Below, in pieces: positions 1-9,100 of a stretch of DNA of 32,980 bases. Under the pieces are notes generated by a model, which saw only the letters and a list, made by a program, of their open reading frames with translations, searched no databases and was not told where the DNA came from. The DNA is from Phycisphaerae bacterium (GTDB lineage Bacteria; Planctomycetota; Phycisphaerae; SM23-33). The translations under genes and the position numbers were made by a program. Location of the stretch: the NCBI GenBank assembly GCA_016929245.1, contig JAFGJE010000056.1, forward strand, positions 1-32,980, in the 5' to 3' direction. Position 1 is the stretch's first letter. Every line of letters starts with the position of its first letter.

Positions 1-85
1 AAGAGATCCGACAAGAAAAATTCGCCCCAGCCCCGAAATCCCCCGCCACAAAACGGTCAAAATCCCTCAAACCGCCAAACTCCAG

Positions 86-187
86 GCTTGGGCCTCTGGC
101 CCAAGCGTCCCAGGGGCATCTTGCCCCTGCGAGATGGGGATATTCACGGGCAAGATGCCCGTGAGACACTTGGACAAGATGTCCAAG
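86..187. repeat. Cassette of four perfect hairpins with TCT/TCT/AGA/AGA loops
   Basis: Four short perfect palindromes stand in a row: 86-106 (9-bp arms GCTTGGGCC, loop TCT), 111-129 (8-bp arms CAGGGGCA, loop TCT), 144-164 (9-bp arms TCACGGGCA, loop AGA) and 169-187 (8-bp arms CTTGGACA, loop AGA). Hairpins 1 and 4 share CTTGG; hairpins 2 and 3 share GGGCA. The order is therefore mirrored and the loops of the first two are complementary to those of the last two. A related hairpin occurs at 28067-28087. It lies about 95 bp upstream of gpsA. There is no T-run after any hairpin, so these are not classical terminators. The 280 bases before gpsA contain no gene that I can support. Confidence 0.85.
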
Positions 188-280
188 CCACGTTTTCATA
201 CAGGCTCTTACAGAAAGAGAAGACATGCTTCTGCTGGTCCATACTGGACATCGCTTTGTTGAACCGGTACTCTTTTCCCA

Positions 281-1285
281 ATGAGTCATCGGGTTACGGT
301 TATCGGCGACGGGGGGATGGGCACGATTTGCGCGATTATGCTCGCGGAGAACGGCCATGCTGTTCGGCTGTGGTCGGCGTTTGAAGAGCAGGCGGAATTC
401 CTGCGCGAACATCGCGTGAATAAAAAGTTTCTACCGGAAAAACCTCTGCCGGACGGCATTGAAGTGATCAGTGGGCGGGAGGGTGTGTTTGATGACACCG
501 CCTGGATTCTCTCCGCCGTTCCTACGCAGTTCGTGCGGACTGTGTGGGAAGGGTTGAAGGACGTTTGCCCCGCCGACACGCCGATCTGTTCGGTGACGAA
601 GGGGATTGAAAACGACACGCTCCTGCGGCCTAGTGAGATTCTTCTGGAAGTGCTGGGGAATCCTGATCGGACCATCGCGGTGCTGTCCGGGCCTTCGATT
701 GCGCCGGAAATCGCCCGGGAGCTTCCCGCGACGGTGACGGTCGCCTGTTCGGAAGCGTCATTCGCGCGGCAGGTGCAGGAGTGCATCTCGACGCGATATT
801 TTCGCGTCTACACGAACCTGGATGTCGTCGGCGTGGAGCTGGCGGGGGCGACGAAGAACGTAATCGCCATCGCCGCTGGGGCGCTGGACGGCATGGGCGC
901 GGGCGTGAACGCCAAGGCCGCACTGCTGACGCGCGGGCTGGTGGAGATATCACGGCTGGGCGTGGCTGCCGGCGCTAAACCCGAAACCTTCGCCGGACTG
1001 TCGGGTTTGGGCGACCTGGTGACGACGTGCTTTTCGCCCGTCGGCAGAAACCGCTGCTTCGGCGAGGCGATCGGAACCGGTAAGAGCGTTGAAGAGGCGC
1101 TCGCCGAGGCGCAGGGTGTGGTCGAGGGTGTCGCGACGACGCGCAGCATGGTCGCGCTGGCGAAGAAACTCGGTGTGGAAATGCCGCTCACCCAGGCGGT
1201 GTACGATGTGGTTGTCGAAGGGAAGGACCGCCAGGAAACCATCACCGATCTGATGACACGCCCGTTGCGTTCGGAGATGGAATAA
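281..1285 (+). CDS. gpsA: NAD(P)H-dependent glycerol-3-phosphate dehydrogenase
   Basis: This cytosolic enzyme reduces dihydroxyacetone phosphate to sn-glycerol 3-phosphate, the backbone of phospholipids. The 334-residue length is normal for the family. The N-terminal Rossmann motif is at residues 9-14 (GDGGMG, slightly off the usual GxGxxG), followed by the family block SVTKGIE (Lys107), the segment LSGPS at 135-139, and ELAGATKNVIAIAAG at 187-201, whose Lys192 corresponds to the catalytic lysine. The C-terminal helical substrate domain includes GLSGLGDLVTTC. The ATG at 281 is the only start that keeps the dinucleotide fold complete, but no clear Shine-Dalgarno precedes it. It is the first of three + strand genes that serve envelope precursor synthesis. 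An inverted repeat separates it from ugd, so co-transcription is uncertain. Confidence 0.96.
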   Translation: MSHRVTVIGDGGMGTICAIMLAENGHAVRLWSAFEEQAEFLREHRVNKKFLPEKPLPDGIEVISGREGVFDDTAWILSAVPTQFVRTVWEGLKDVCPADTPICSVTKGIENDTLLRPSEILLEVLGNPDRTIAVLSGPSIAPEIARELPATVTVACSEASFARQVQECISTRYFRVYTNLDVVGVELAGATKNVIAIAAGALDGMGAGVNAKAALLTRGLVEISRLGVAAGAKPETFAGLSGLGDLVTTCFSPVGRNRCFGEAIGTGKSVEEALAEAQGVVEGVATTRSMVALAKKLGVEMPLTQAVYDVVVEGKDRQETITDLMTRPLRSEME

Positions 1286-1320
1286 CGCTTCGGTGGGTAG
1301 TAGAATATCCATCGAAAAAG

Positions 1321-1447
1321 AAAAAGAGAACGCGAATAAGACGAATAAGAGCGAATAAGACGAAGAAGTTTTAAGTCAGAAGTCAGGAGTTTATGAATTA
1401 AACTTAAATAGGATTCGTCTTTTTTCGCGTAATTCGCGTTCTCTTTT
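1321..1447. repeat. Long inverted repeat built from GAATAAGACGAA-like words
   Basis: The left arm (from 1321) carries three near-copies of a roughly 10-base word CGAATAAGA. The right arm (1413-1447) contains TTCGTCTTTTTTCGCG and TTCGCGTTCTCTTTT, which are the reverse complement of the left arm's outer part (AAAAAGAGAACGCGAA). The arms can pair as a long imperfect hairpin across an AT-rich centre. A second copy of the same word family lies at 10494-10610. The element fills the gap between gpsA and ugd and could act as a terminator or processing site, but that is inference. Confidence 0.75.
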
Positions 1448-1480
1448 ACCTTGGGTTAGTTACAGAGATAGGAACCTAGA

Positions 1481-2800
1481 ATGCGAATTGTCATCGCCGG
1501 AGCCGGGTATGTTGGATTGGTCGCGGGAGCGTGTTACGCCTCGACGGGCAACACCGTCACGATGGTGGACACCGACGAGAAGCGCATCGACACGCTGCGG
1601 GCCGGGGGGATGCCGATCTATGAACCGGGCCTGGCGGACCTGCTGGCGGAAAATCGTCGGGCGGGACGAATTTCCTTCGAGACGGACTTAACGGCGGCTT
1701 CCGCGGACGCGGAAATGATCGGCCTGGCGGTGGGCACGCCCCCGCGCGAGGACGGTTCGGCGGACATGTCGTTCGTGGAGGCAGCCGCGGAGCAGATCGC
1801 CCGGGGGATTCGCGATTACGTGGTCGTCGTCACGAAAAGCACGGTTCCCGTGGGCACGTGCAATCGAATCCGCGAAATCCTCCGCGCGAACACGGAATAT
1901 CCCTTCGATTACGTCAGCAACCCGGAGTTCCTGAAGGAAGGCTCGGCCGTCGACGATTTTCTCAGCCCGGACCGCGTGATTATCGGCACGGAAAGTCCCC
2001 GCGCGCGGCGGATCATGGAGCACCTGTACGAGCCGTTCATGCGCCAAGGCCGGCGGATTCTGTTTATGGACCCCATCAGCGCCGAGCTGACGAAATACGC
2101 CTGCAATTCGATGCTCGCGACGCGCATCAGCTTCATGAACGAGATGGCCCGCCTCGCGGAGAAGGTCGGCGCGGACATCCAGAGCATCCGCGCGGGGATG
2201 GGTTCCGACGGGCGGATCGGACGGGCGTTTCTGTTTCCGGGACTGGGGTATGGCGGAAGCTGCTTTCCCAAGGACGTCAAGGCGCTGGTGCATACCGGGG
2301 AGGTGCATAACGTGGAGATGGGCGTGGTGCGTTCGGCGGACCAGGCCAACCAGACCCAGGTGGATTGGCTGTTCGAGAAGATGCGACGCTATTACGACGG
2401 CGATCTGAAAGGCAAAAACATCGCCCTGTGGGGATTGGCCTTCAAGCCGCGCACCGACGATATGCGCGAGGCGCCGTCGCTGAAGCTGATCGGGCGTTTG
2501 CTGGCCGCCGGCGCGAGCGTCTCGGCCCACGACCCGGCGGCCCATGAGGCCGCGAGGAAAGTACTCGGAGATTCCATCACCTACGACGAGGACGCCTACG
2601 GCCCGCTCGCGGAGGCGGACGGCCTGGCGATCTGCACGGAATGGATGGAATTCCGCACGCCGGATTTCAAGCGCATGGCGAAGTGTATGCGGCGAAAGGT
2701 GATTTTCGACGGTAGAAATTTGTACGATCCGCAATACGTCAACGACGCCGGGATCGACTACCTCTGCATCGGTCGGCCTGACGCGGTGCTGAAACGATAA
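1481..2800 (+). CDS. ugd: UDP-glucose 6-dehydrogenase (UDP-glucose/GDP-mannose dehydrogenase family)
   Basis: It oxidises UDP-glucose twice with NAD+ to give UDP-glucuronate for polysaccharide synthesis. The 439 residues show all three family domains. The NAD-binding motif GAGYVG is at 7-12, and VGTPPREDGSADMS at about 84-97 and KSTVPVGT at 119-126 are family signatures. NPEFLKEGSAVDDFLSPDR lies at 147-165, substrate-domain Lys205 and Asn209 lie in ELTKYACNS, and the catalytic Cys261 is in GYGGSCFPKD. The C-terminal UDP-binding domain contains ALWGLAFKPRTDDMREAPS. The ATG at 1481 is preceded by AGGAA at a 7-base distance. The next gene encodes an epimerase that would act on the product. Without biochemistry, a related nucleotide-sugar dehydrogenase cannot be excluded, but the active-site blocks match the UDP-glucose branch best. 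Confidence 0.95.
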   Translation: MRIVIAGAGYVGLVAGACYASTGNTVTMVDTDEKRIDTLRAGGMPIYEPGLADLLAENRRAGRISFETDLTAASADAEMIGLAVGTPPREDGSADMSFVEAAAEQIARGIRDYVVVVTKSTVPVGTCNRIREILRANTEYPFDYVSNPEFLKEGSAVDDFLSPDRVIIGTESPRARRIMEHLYEPFMRQGRRILFMDPISAELTKYACNSMLATRISFMNEMARLAEKVGADIQSIRAGMGSDGRIGRAFLFPGLGYGGSCFPKDVKALVHTGEVHNVEMGVVRSADQANQTQVDWLFEKMRRYYDGDLKGKNIALWGLAFKPRTDDMREAPSLKLIGRLLAAGASVSAHDPAAHEAARKVLGDSITYDEDAYGPLAEADGLAICTEWMEFRTPDFKRMAKCMRRKVIFDGRNLYDPQYVNDAGIDYLCIGRPDAVLKR

Positions 2801-2821
2801 TATTCGTCCACGAATTTTCTG

Positions 2822-2884
2822 CCTGGTGGAGCACCTGCTCCACCAGGATATCGATGGACTTGGCGGAGCAGGTGCTCCGCCAAG
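2822..2884. repeat. Pair of 12-bp-arm hairpins with CC and GG loops
   Basis: Hairpin 1 (2822-2847) has perfect 12-bp arms CCTGGTGGAGCA around a CC loop. Hairpin 2 (2859-2884) has perfect 12-bp arms CTTGGCGGAGCA around a GG loop. The second copy of this pair is at 28121-28197 with changed but still self-complementary arms. The pair sits in the 110-base gap between ugd and the epimerase and ends 14 bases before the Shine-Dalgarno of the latter. There is no T-run. Confidence 0.88.
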
Positions 2885-2910
2885 CAAGATCAATACATAG
2901 GAGATTCGAT

Positions 2911-3870
2911 TTGAAGATTCTGGTCACCGGGGCGGCGGGGTTTATCGGATCGCATTTATGCGAGCGGCTTTTGGCGCGCGGGGATGAAGTGATCGGCCTG
3001 GATAATTTCGATCCGCTGTACGATCCGGAAATCAAACGGCGGAATCTGGCGGAATTCCAGGATCACGAGCGACTCACCTTCGCGGAGGTGGATTTATGCG
3101 ACGCCGACGCGACGGGAGCGTTCTGGCGGGAGCAGTGCGCGGGCGTGCGGGCGGTGGTGCACCTGGCGGCCCGGGCGGGGGTACGTCCCAGCCTGGCGGA
3201 TCCCGTGGGATACGAGAAATTCAATATCGCCGCGACGGTGGGATTGCTGGAGTCGGCGGCCAATGCGAATCCGCGGCCTGGGTTCATTTTCGCGTCGTCC
3301 TCGAGCGTCTACGGGAACAATCCCAAGGTTCCGTTTTCCGAGGACGACAACGTGGATCACCCGATCAGCCCCTACGCCGCGACGAAGAAGGCCGGCGAAC
3401 TGCTCTGCTACACGTATCATCATTTGTACGATCTTCCGGTCACGGCGCTGCGGTTTTTCACGGTCTACGGCCCGCGGCAGCGCCCCGATCTGGCGATTCA
3501 CAAATTCACCGCGCGGATCCTGGCGGGACGGGAGATCGAAGTGTTCGGCGACGGCGACAGCAGCCGGGATTACACGTATATCGACGACATCCTGGACGGC
3601 GTGGTCGCGGCGATCGACCGTTGCGCGGGATACGAGATCATCAACCTGGGCAGCCGGCGTCCCGTTCGCCTGGACGACATGATCCAAACGCTGGAAACGG
3701 CGCTGGGCGTGAAGGCGAAGCTGCGCCGCCTGCCCCAACAGCCCGGCGACGTGGACCGCACCTTCGCCGACGTCGCCAGGGCGAAGCGACTTTTAGGGTA
3801 CGAACCGACGATGCCCTTCGCCGAGGGTGTGGAGCGATTCGTGAAATGGTTCCGTGAGACCATGATGTGA
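2911..3870 (+). CDS. UDP-glucuronate 4-epimerase-like NAD-dependent epimerase
   Basis: This is an extended short-chain dehydrogenase/reductase of 319 residues, expected to interconvert UDP-glucuronate and UDP-galacturonate, fitting its position 110 bases after ugd. Visible motifs, counted from the TTG start, are GAAGFIG at 7-13 (NAD binding), HLAARAGVRPSL at 84-95, the SSSSVYG strand at 129-135 (catalytic Ser) and the YxxxK pair Tyr155/Lys159 in PISPYAATKK. RFFTVYGPRQRPD and SRDYTYIDDILDGV complete the pattern typical of the GAE/CapI subgroup. I choose TTG at 2911 because AGGAG stands 7 bases before it. An upstream ATG at 2854 in the same frame would run translation through the palindromic repeat and add 19 residues unlike the family. 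Exact substrate is inferred. Confidence 0.9.
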   Translation: MKILVTGAAGFIGSHLCERLLARGDEVIGLDNFDPLYDPEIKRRNLAEFQDHERLTFAEVDLCDADATGAFWREQCAGVRAVVHLAARAGVRPSLADPVGYEKFNIAATVGLLESAANANPRPGFIFASSSSVYGNNPKVPFSEDDNVDHPISPYAATKKAGELLCYTYHHLYDLPVTALRFFTVYGPRQRPDLAIHKFTARILAGREIEVFGDGDSSRDYTYIDDILDGVVAAIDRCAGYEIINLGSRRPVRLDDMIQTLETALGVKAKLRRLPQQPGDVDRTFADVARAKRLLGYEPTMPFAEGVERFVKWFRETMM

Positions 3871-3953
3871 CGCCGCGAAAAGAAACGCGAAGGAAGATTC
3901 ACCTTCAAATCGTCGTTCCTTTCACGTCGATACAAGTTCGGAATTGAGAATCC

Positions 3954-6164
3954 ATGTATATAACGGCAGGCACAACTTCGTCTCGGGTTCACGTGGTCGG
4001 GCGCTGGGCGTACGTCGGCAGCGTGCTTGTCGGCGCGGGGATGGGATTCGCGGGATATCGTCCCTGGGCGTGCCTGACGGTGTTCTGGCTGCTGGCGTGG
4101 CTGGTGTGGATGGTTTCGGCGTTGATTCGCCGGCAACGGCATATCCCGGGAAACCTGGTTCACGTGTTTCTGCTGGGCGTGGGGTTGCTTTTGGCGGTGC
4201 ACCTGGTGTCGAACATGGTGGATCGCGGGCAAACGACCGTCACGACGATGGAAGGGCAACTGGACGCCTCGATGCTGTTTCACATGGCGTTGTTGTCGCT
4301 GGGCGTGTTTCTGGCGCAGTCGTTTCTGGGCGACGGCGATCACATTCGCCTGACGCGGTTTTGCGGCGGGGCGATTGTGGTCGGGTCGGCGGCGTCGATC
4401 ATCGCGCCCCTTTCGTCGGGCGCGCGGGACGCGCACGTGATCACGCTGCTGGCGGGATTGTTTATTTTCACGGCGCCCCGATGGACGCGACGGCCCAGAC
4501 GCTTGTTCTGGTCGTCGACGGCGAGGGCGTCGTTTCTGCTGTCGGCGGTGGTGAGTCTGCTGGTCATGTTCATATTGACGATCCTGTGGTGGAATATTTC
4601 GGGCACGCCTGTCTGGCGAACTCCGAAGGGATGGTTCGGTTTGGGGGAATCGGCGTTTACCGCGGTCTCCGGGGCGTCCAGCGGATCGGCGGTTCTGGGC
4701 GCCACGACGGGCGTGGTGGGGTGGTGCCTGTTCGTCGTGGGATCCCTCGCGGCGTTGGGGCGCGCGATGGTGCGCGGGCGATGGGAACGCACGGAGTTTT
4801 TCTGGATCGCCGCGACGGCGTTGAGCACGCTGGCGATGCTTTCGCCGGGAGGATATTTCCCGCCCCTCACGGCGGTGACGTTCGCCCTGACGTGGGGACT
4901 CCTGCCGCGAATCTGCGGCCTGCGGACGATGCGGATGTCCGGATTGTTTCTCGTGGGAGTGATGCTGGTGATCGCCCTGCTTCTGGGAGTCACGCGGAGA
5001 ACGGGACTTTTCATCACCCTTTCGCAGGTGTTTGGATTGAACGACAAGCAGACGCACGGCGTGTTCGGATTTCTGCTGGCGGTCACGGCGGCTTGGTGGT
5101 TGGGGGCGAATCGATGGTGGTTGGGCGCGATCGGACTTGCCGCGGCGGCGCTGCTTGGTGGACTGGGCGAGTTGGCGCAGCGCGTCGTTGCGACGGGGCG
5201 TACCCCGGAACTGGCGGACTGGGGCGCCCACGCGATCGGCGCCGCGGCGGCGGCGGTTCCGGTGGGTTTGTGTTTTATCGCGCGTCGCGCCGAACCGGCG
5301 AAACCCGGAATGCTCCCCCCGCGACGGAGCAAGAGTCTCAGTCGGGGCGTGGGATGGGCGTTGCTTTTTGTCGTTCTCGCCGCGTCGGTGGGCTGGTTGG
5401 GGATGAGCGGATGGCAGCTCGTGGAGACGTGGCGATGGGAACGGCCTTGGTTTGTCGTGTCCGACGGGATCAATATCCCGGGGAAATCATCCTATTCCCT
5501 GACCGGTTTGATCGAGCCGACACCCCCGGAGGGGATGAGTCTGTTGATGACGGTTTCCGCCGCCGACGTTCGCGCCGTAACCTTGTGGCGCGGACGACTG
5601 TACGCCGGGTTATTGAGTCAGGGGGTGGGGTTGCATCGCCAGTCGATTCTGGGCCAGCCCTTCGGAGAGTTGTCCACCCATCCTCTTCAGGAGGGGCGCT
5701 TCCTGATTCTCGAGAAGGGATCGCCCGTTTTCGCCGTGGACGTCGGGATGGTGTTCCACCGGCGGGATAAGGATACGGAGGGGTTGGATAAGGTTTTAGC
5801 GGCGTTGAAACAGGAAGGGACGGTTGTGTTTTTCGAGACGAGTCAGCCTCGTGAATATTGGAAAATTCGGCCTCTGATTCAGTTGCAATATCCCGACACG
5901 CCGTGCGTCGTCCGGATCCCCGCGACGGGGAATTCCACGGACGTTTTAGCGCAACTGTGCGCACAAACCGGATCGAAACTGGTGGTTCTGACGACCGACG
6001 CCAATCTGGCCCGCGCGGCGGGGAGTCGATTGGGCGGCGGGGTGGATGTGCATCTGATCGATTCGGAATCCCCCGCCGGTTCCCGGCGGAAGGGACTGAC
6101 CGTTCATGCCGGCCCGCGGGAGTATCTGCAATCGCGTCTTTCCACGAAACCGGCGAAATCCTGA
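3954..6164 (+). CDS. Polytopic membrane protein with a VanZ-like segment and C-terminal soluble domain
   Basis: This is a 736-residue protein of unknown function. About the first 510 residues are strongly hydrophobic with many predicted membrane helices; the last 220 or so are soluble. Residues around 355-440 resemble VanZ-like proteins: NDKQTH at 363-368 near a helix start, then GELAQ, and then TPELADWGAHAIGAAAA, which fits the VanZ pattern of an acidic residue with a downstream Asp and a small-residue helix. The C-terminal part contains short beta-type segments such as KLVVLTTD but no catalytic motif that I recognise. It follows ugd and the epimerase by 83 bases, so a role in exopolysaccharide or envelope assembly is plausible but inferred. 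The ATG at 3954 has only a weak ribosome site. It converges with the next gene across a 24-base gap that has no obvious terminator. Confidence 0.82.
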   Translation: MYITAGTTSSRVHVVGRWAYVGSVLVGAGMGFAGYRPWACLTVFWLLAWLVWMVSALIRRQRHIPGNLVHVFLLGVGLLLAVHLVSNMVDRGQTTVTTMEGQLDASMLFHMALLSLGVFLAQSFLGDGDHIRLTRFCGGAIVVGSAASIIAPLSSGARDAHVITLLAGLFIFTAPRWTRRPRRLFWSSTARASFLLSAVVSLLVMFILTILWWNISGTPVWRTPKGWFGLGESAFTAVSGASSGSAVLGATTGVVGWCLFVVGSLAALGRAMVRGRWERTEFFWIAATALSTLAMLSPGGYFPPLTAVTFALTWGLLPRICGLRTMRMSGLFLVGVMLVIALLLGVTRRTGLFITLSQVFGLNDKQTHGVFGFLLAVTAAWWLGANRWWLGAIGLAAAALLGGLGELAQRVVATGRTPELADWGAHAIGAAAAAVPVGLCFIARRAEPAKPGMLPPRRSKSLSRGVGWALLFVVLAASVGWLGMSGWQLVETWRWERPWFVVSDGINIPGKSSYSLTGLIEPTPPEGMSLLMTVSAADVRAVTLWRGRLYAGLLSQGVGLHRQSILGQPFGELSTHPLQEGRFLILEKGSPVFAVDVGMVFHRRDKDTEGLDKVLAALKQEGTVVFFETSQPREYWKIRPLIQLQYPDTPCVVRIPATGNSTDVLAQLCAQTGSKLVVLTTDANLARAAGSRLGGGVDVHLIDSESPAGSRRKGLTVHAGPREYLQSRLSTKPAKS

Positions 6165-6188
6165 TGTTCCCCTTCGGACGCCGTGGGA

Positions 6189-9100
6189 TTATTTTCCGGG
6201 AGGCGGGTTGTGCAGATTCACCCACGCGCGATAGACGAGATTGTTTTTCAGGAAAATCTCGAACAGCGTCTCGTTCGGCAGGGGGTAGGAAACGGTGTCG
6301 TCCACGAGCTTGCCGTCCTCGATACGACCTTTGACTTTCAGGATCGGAACGCGTCCCTGTTTCCAGTCGCGCAGCGCTTCGGCGGGGAACGCGCCGCCCA
6401 GCAGCACCAGCCCCACCATGTACCGGATGGAATTGTCCCGTTTCGTCGTTCCCTCCATGTACAGGTCGTACGCGCCGAAGAAGAACGTTTCGTTTTGCGT
6501 CGCGCCGTCGGGCAGGAATTTCGTGAACGCGGTCATCGTGCGGTAGGGATATTTGGTCAGGTTCAGGCCCGGGAAAATATTCGTCACGAAATCCGGGGCC
6601 GCCTTCCCCAGGACCACGCCGTCCGTGGCGACCAGTTCGGCGTCGCCTTCCGGGCAGAGACGATACCCGCTGTCCGCGGCGTTGCACAGCAGGTCGCGCA
6701 GCGGGAAATGCACGTTTTCGGTGCGGTTGAATTTTCCGTGCACCGTGTTGCCGGGAAACATGCGTGATATCTGCGGGCGAATGGTCTTGGTGGCTTTAAC
6801 GTCCGCGTATTCGGTTTTGCTGGTGACGACGGGCTGGGGAACGGTCAGGTTGGTCGCCAGGCTCCCCGTAACCCGCCCGCCGTACAATCCCGCGTCGTAT
6901 CCGAGTCGGAGATCGTTGTCGCGGATGCGCAACCTCAATTCCAGTTCCCGCGCGGGGTAGTACTGTCGCACGTTCGGATCATAGGTTCGATACCGGGCCG
7001 CCGAAACGCGTCCGGTCAGATCGGCGTTTTTGAACCAGTCGTGCGCCCGGGCGATCCAGCGATCGGCCCGTTGTCGCAACGCGGCGTCGGCGTCGGTTCG
7101 CGAACTCGGCTGACTCGTCGGTGCGGAGGCGGGATTCGCCAGCCAGTCGGCGAGATCCTTGTCGTCCAGCGACGCGAACAGCACATGAAACTCACCCGCC
7201 GGCGCGCCGGGCTTGACTCGCACGTCCGCCAGCAGCCAGCCGCGATTGTCTCCCGCGGCGAATTCCAGGTTCTCCGTCGTCAATCGGCCGAGGGTCGGCG
7301 TCGATTCATCGACGAAACTCAGGTTTTCGATCCGAACGTCGCCGTCGAGTCGGCAGGACTTTTCGCGCCAGGTTCCCCGAAGATCCTCCACGCCCAGCGC
7401 CAGTTCGCGGATCGTTCCCCACCGGTTGGGTTCGGCGGTCCACCGCAGTTGCAGCGAAGCCCGGCCGCGGAGGTTTCGGTCTTTCCAGGCGGGCCAAAAT
7501 CGCGCCAACGCGCCGGCGTCCTGAAGTTTCGCCGTCAGAGACACCTCCGCGGGGGCGATGCCGATCGGCAGTCCTCCCTCGTCCAGGCGGGTTTGCCCCT
7601 CGACGTTCGCGTCCACGGTGACGGCTTGAGTCTCCAGGTGAAACGCGCGAATCCGCGGCGCGGTGAAGTCCGGCGGCGTCGATACCTCCAGCCGCGCCAG
7701 GACGGGTTCGCCGCGGGTTTTGGTGAAGCCTTCCACGTCGCGAACGCCCAGGTCCGCGGCATCCACGTGCAGTTGCGCGGAAAGATTCTTCCGGTCCATG
7801 TGCACCGAGCCGCGCGTGTGAACCTTTCCTTCCAGGCGATGTCGCGCGGCCCAGGACGCCCAGCGGGGAACGACTTCGCCCAGCAGGTCGCCGACGTCGC
7901 ACTGGATGTGCAGCTGTGCCTTCCACTCGTCGCACGCCTCCCACGGTTTGCCCGTCTTTAGGGCGGTGCGAAGCCGCTTGCGATTCAATCGGCCTTGCAG
8001 TTCGGTCATCGAAATCGAGGAGTCGCCGACGACGAGGGACGTTTCCTCATTCCGGAACGGCAGCTCGTCGGCCGAGGTTTCATGCGCCGTGCCGCGAAGC
8101 GCCAGTATGACGTGCTTGTCCTGGATGTTGACGGTCGGTCTTTGACCGCCGACGACGCAGTCCAACGCTTTCGATTCCGCCTTCAGCGCGTAGGAAAGGT
8201 TTGGTCCGTCCCGGCGAAGCGAACCTTCCACTTGCAGAGGGCCGTTCAGGCGGCCTCCTCCCAGGGCGAAGTCCAGCGAGGGATTGACCGTTTGCAGCCA
8301 GGCGACGTCCTGGATGTCCGCCCGGGTTTGCAGGGTGACCACGCCGTCCTGTTGTCGCGAATCCATTTGGAACGTCGCCTCCTGGAACCGCACGCGGATC
8401 GACGCCTTCCAGGAATCCTCATGCAGGTCGCCCGTCGCGTCGAAGTGAACGCGGGTTGTCTCGCCGGGGAGTTTGGAGAAATCCTTTCCCAGCGACAGGC
8501 CGAGCGCGTCCAGATTCGCGTCGAGTTGCGATTGCATTTTCCCGGCGCGGGAAACGGAACCCCGGAACGATCCTTTGGCGCCTCCGGAAATCCGCGACGG
8601 TTTTTTCGGATCGGGCGCGATCCACGCGCGGAACGATTCGATCCGGTCGATCTCGAACTCGCCTTCCCAGCGCAGGGGATGTTTCCCGACGGGCAGTTGG
8701 ACGGAGCAGGCGTCCAGGCTGACGCGCCCCCGGTCGCTCAGGGCGTCGAGGAGGATGTCGGTGATTTTCCGCGCTTCGGGATCCAGCGAGGCGCTCAGTT
8801 CGAGAGAGAATTCCTGTTCCTTCGGTCGGGTCGGGTCGTCCGGCCGCGATTCGACGCTCGCGTCGCCGCGCAGTCCCAGGGTGAATTTCGGTTTCGCGCC
8901 CGGCGAGAACGACCACGGACCGACCCAGGTTCCCCGCAACGGAAGCGATTCCGGGGAGGCGTTGGGAACGCCGGCAAGAAGGGAGGGAGGATACTTCAGG
9001 TGAACATCGCCGCGCAGACGCACCTGTCGCAGCGCCCGGAGGATAGCGTTGAGCGCCCGGTCCGGATCCTCGGACGACTGGGACGGCGTGAAGGCCTGGA

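Noticed and set aside
88-384. Open frame of 98 codons starting in the hairpin cassette
   Set aside because: The first third is only a translation of the palindromes (it yields TLGQDVQAT, which also appears when the hairpins near 28067 are translated), and the last part overlaps gpsA in another frame.
2854-2910. Upstream ATG start for the epimerase
   Set aside because: It lies in the CC/GG hairpin pair, has no ribosome site and adds residues that do not fit the family; TTG 2911 has AGGAG at 7 bases.
3570-5231. 553-codon open frame on the - strand
   Set aside because: It is Arg/Gln/His-rich low-complexity translation crossing two real + strand genes; typical antisense artefact.
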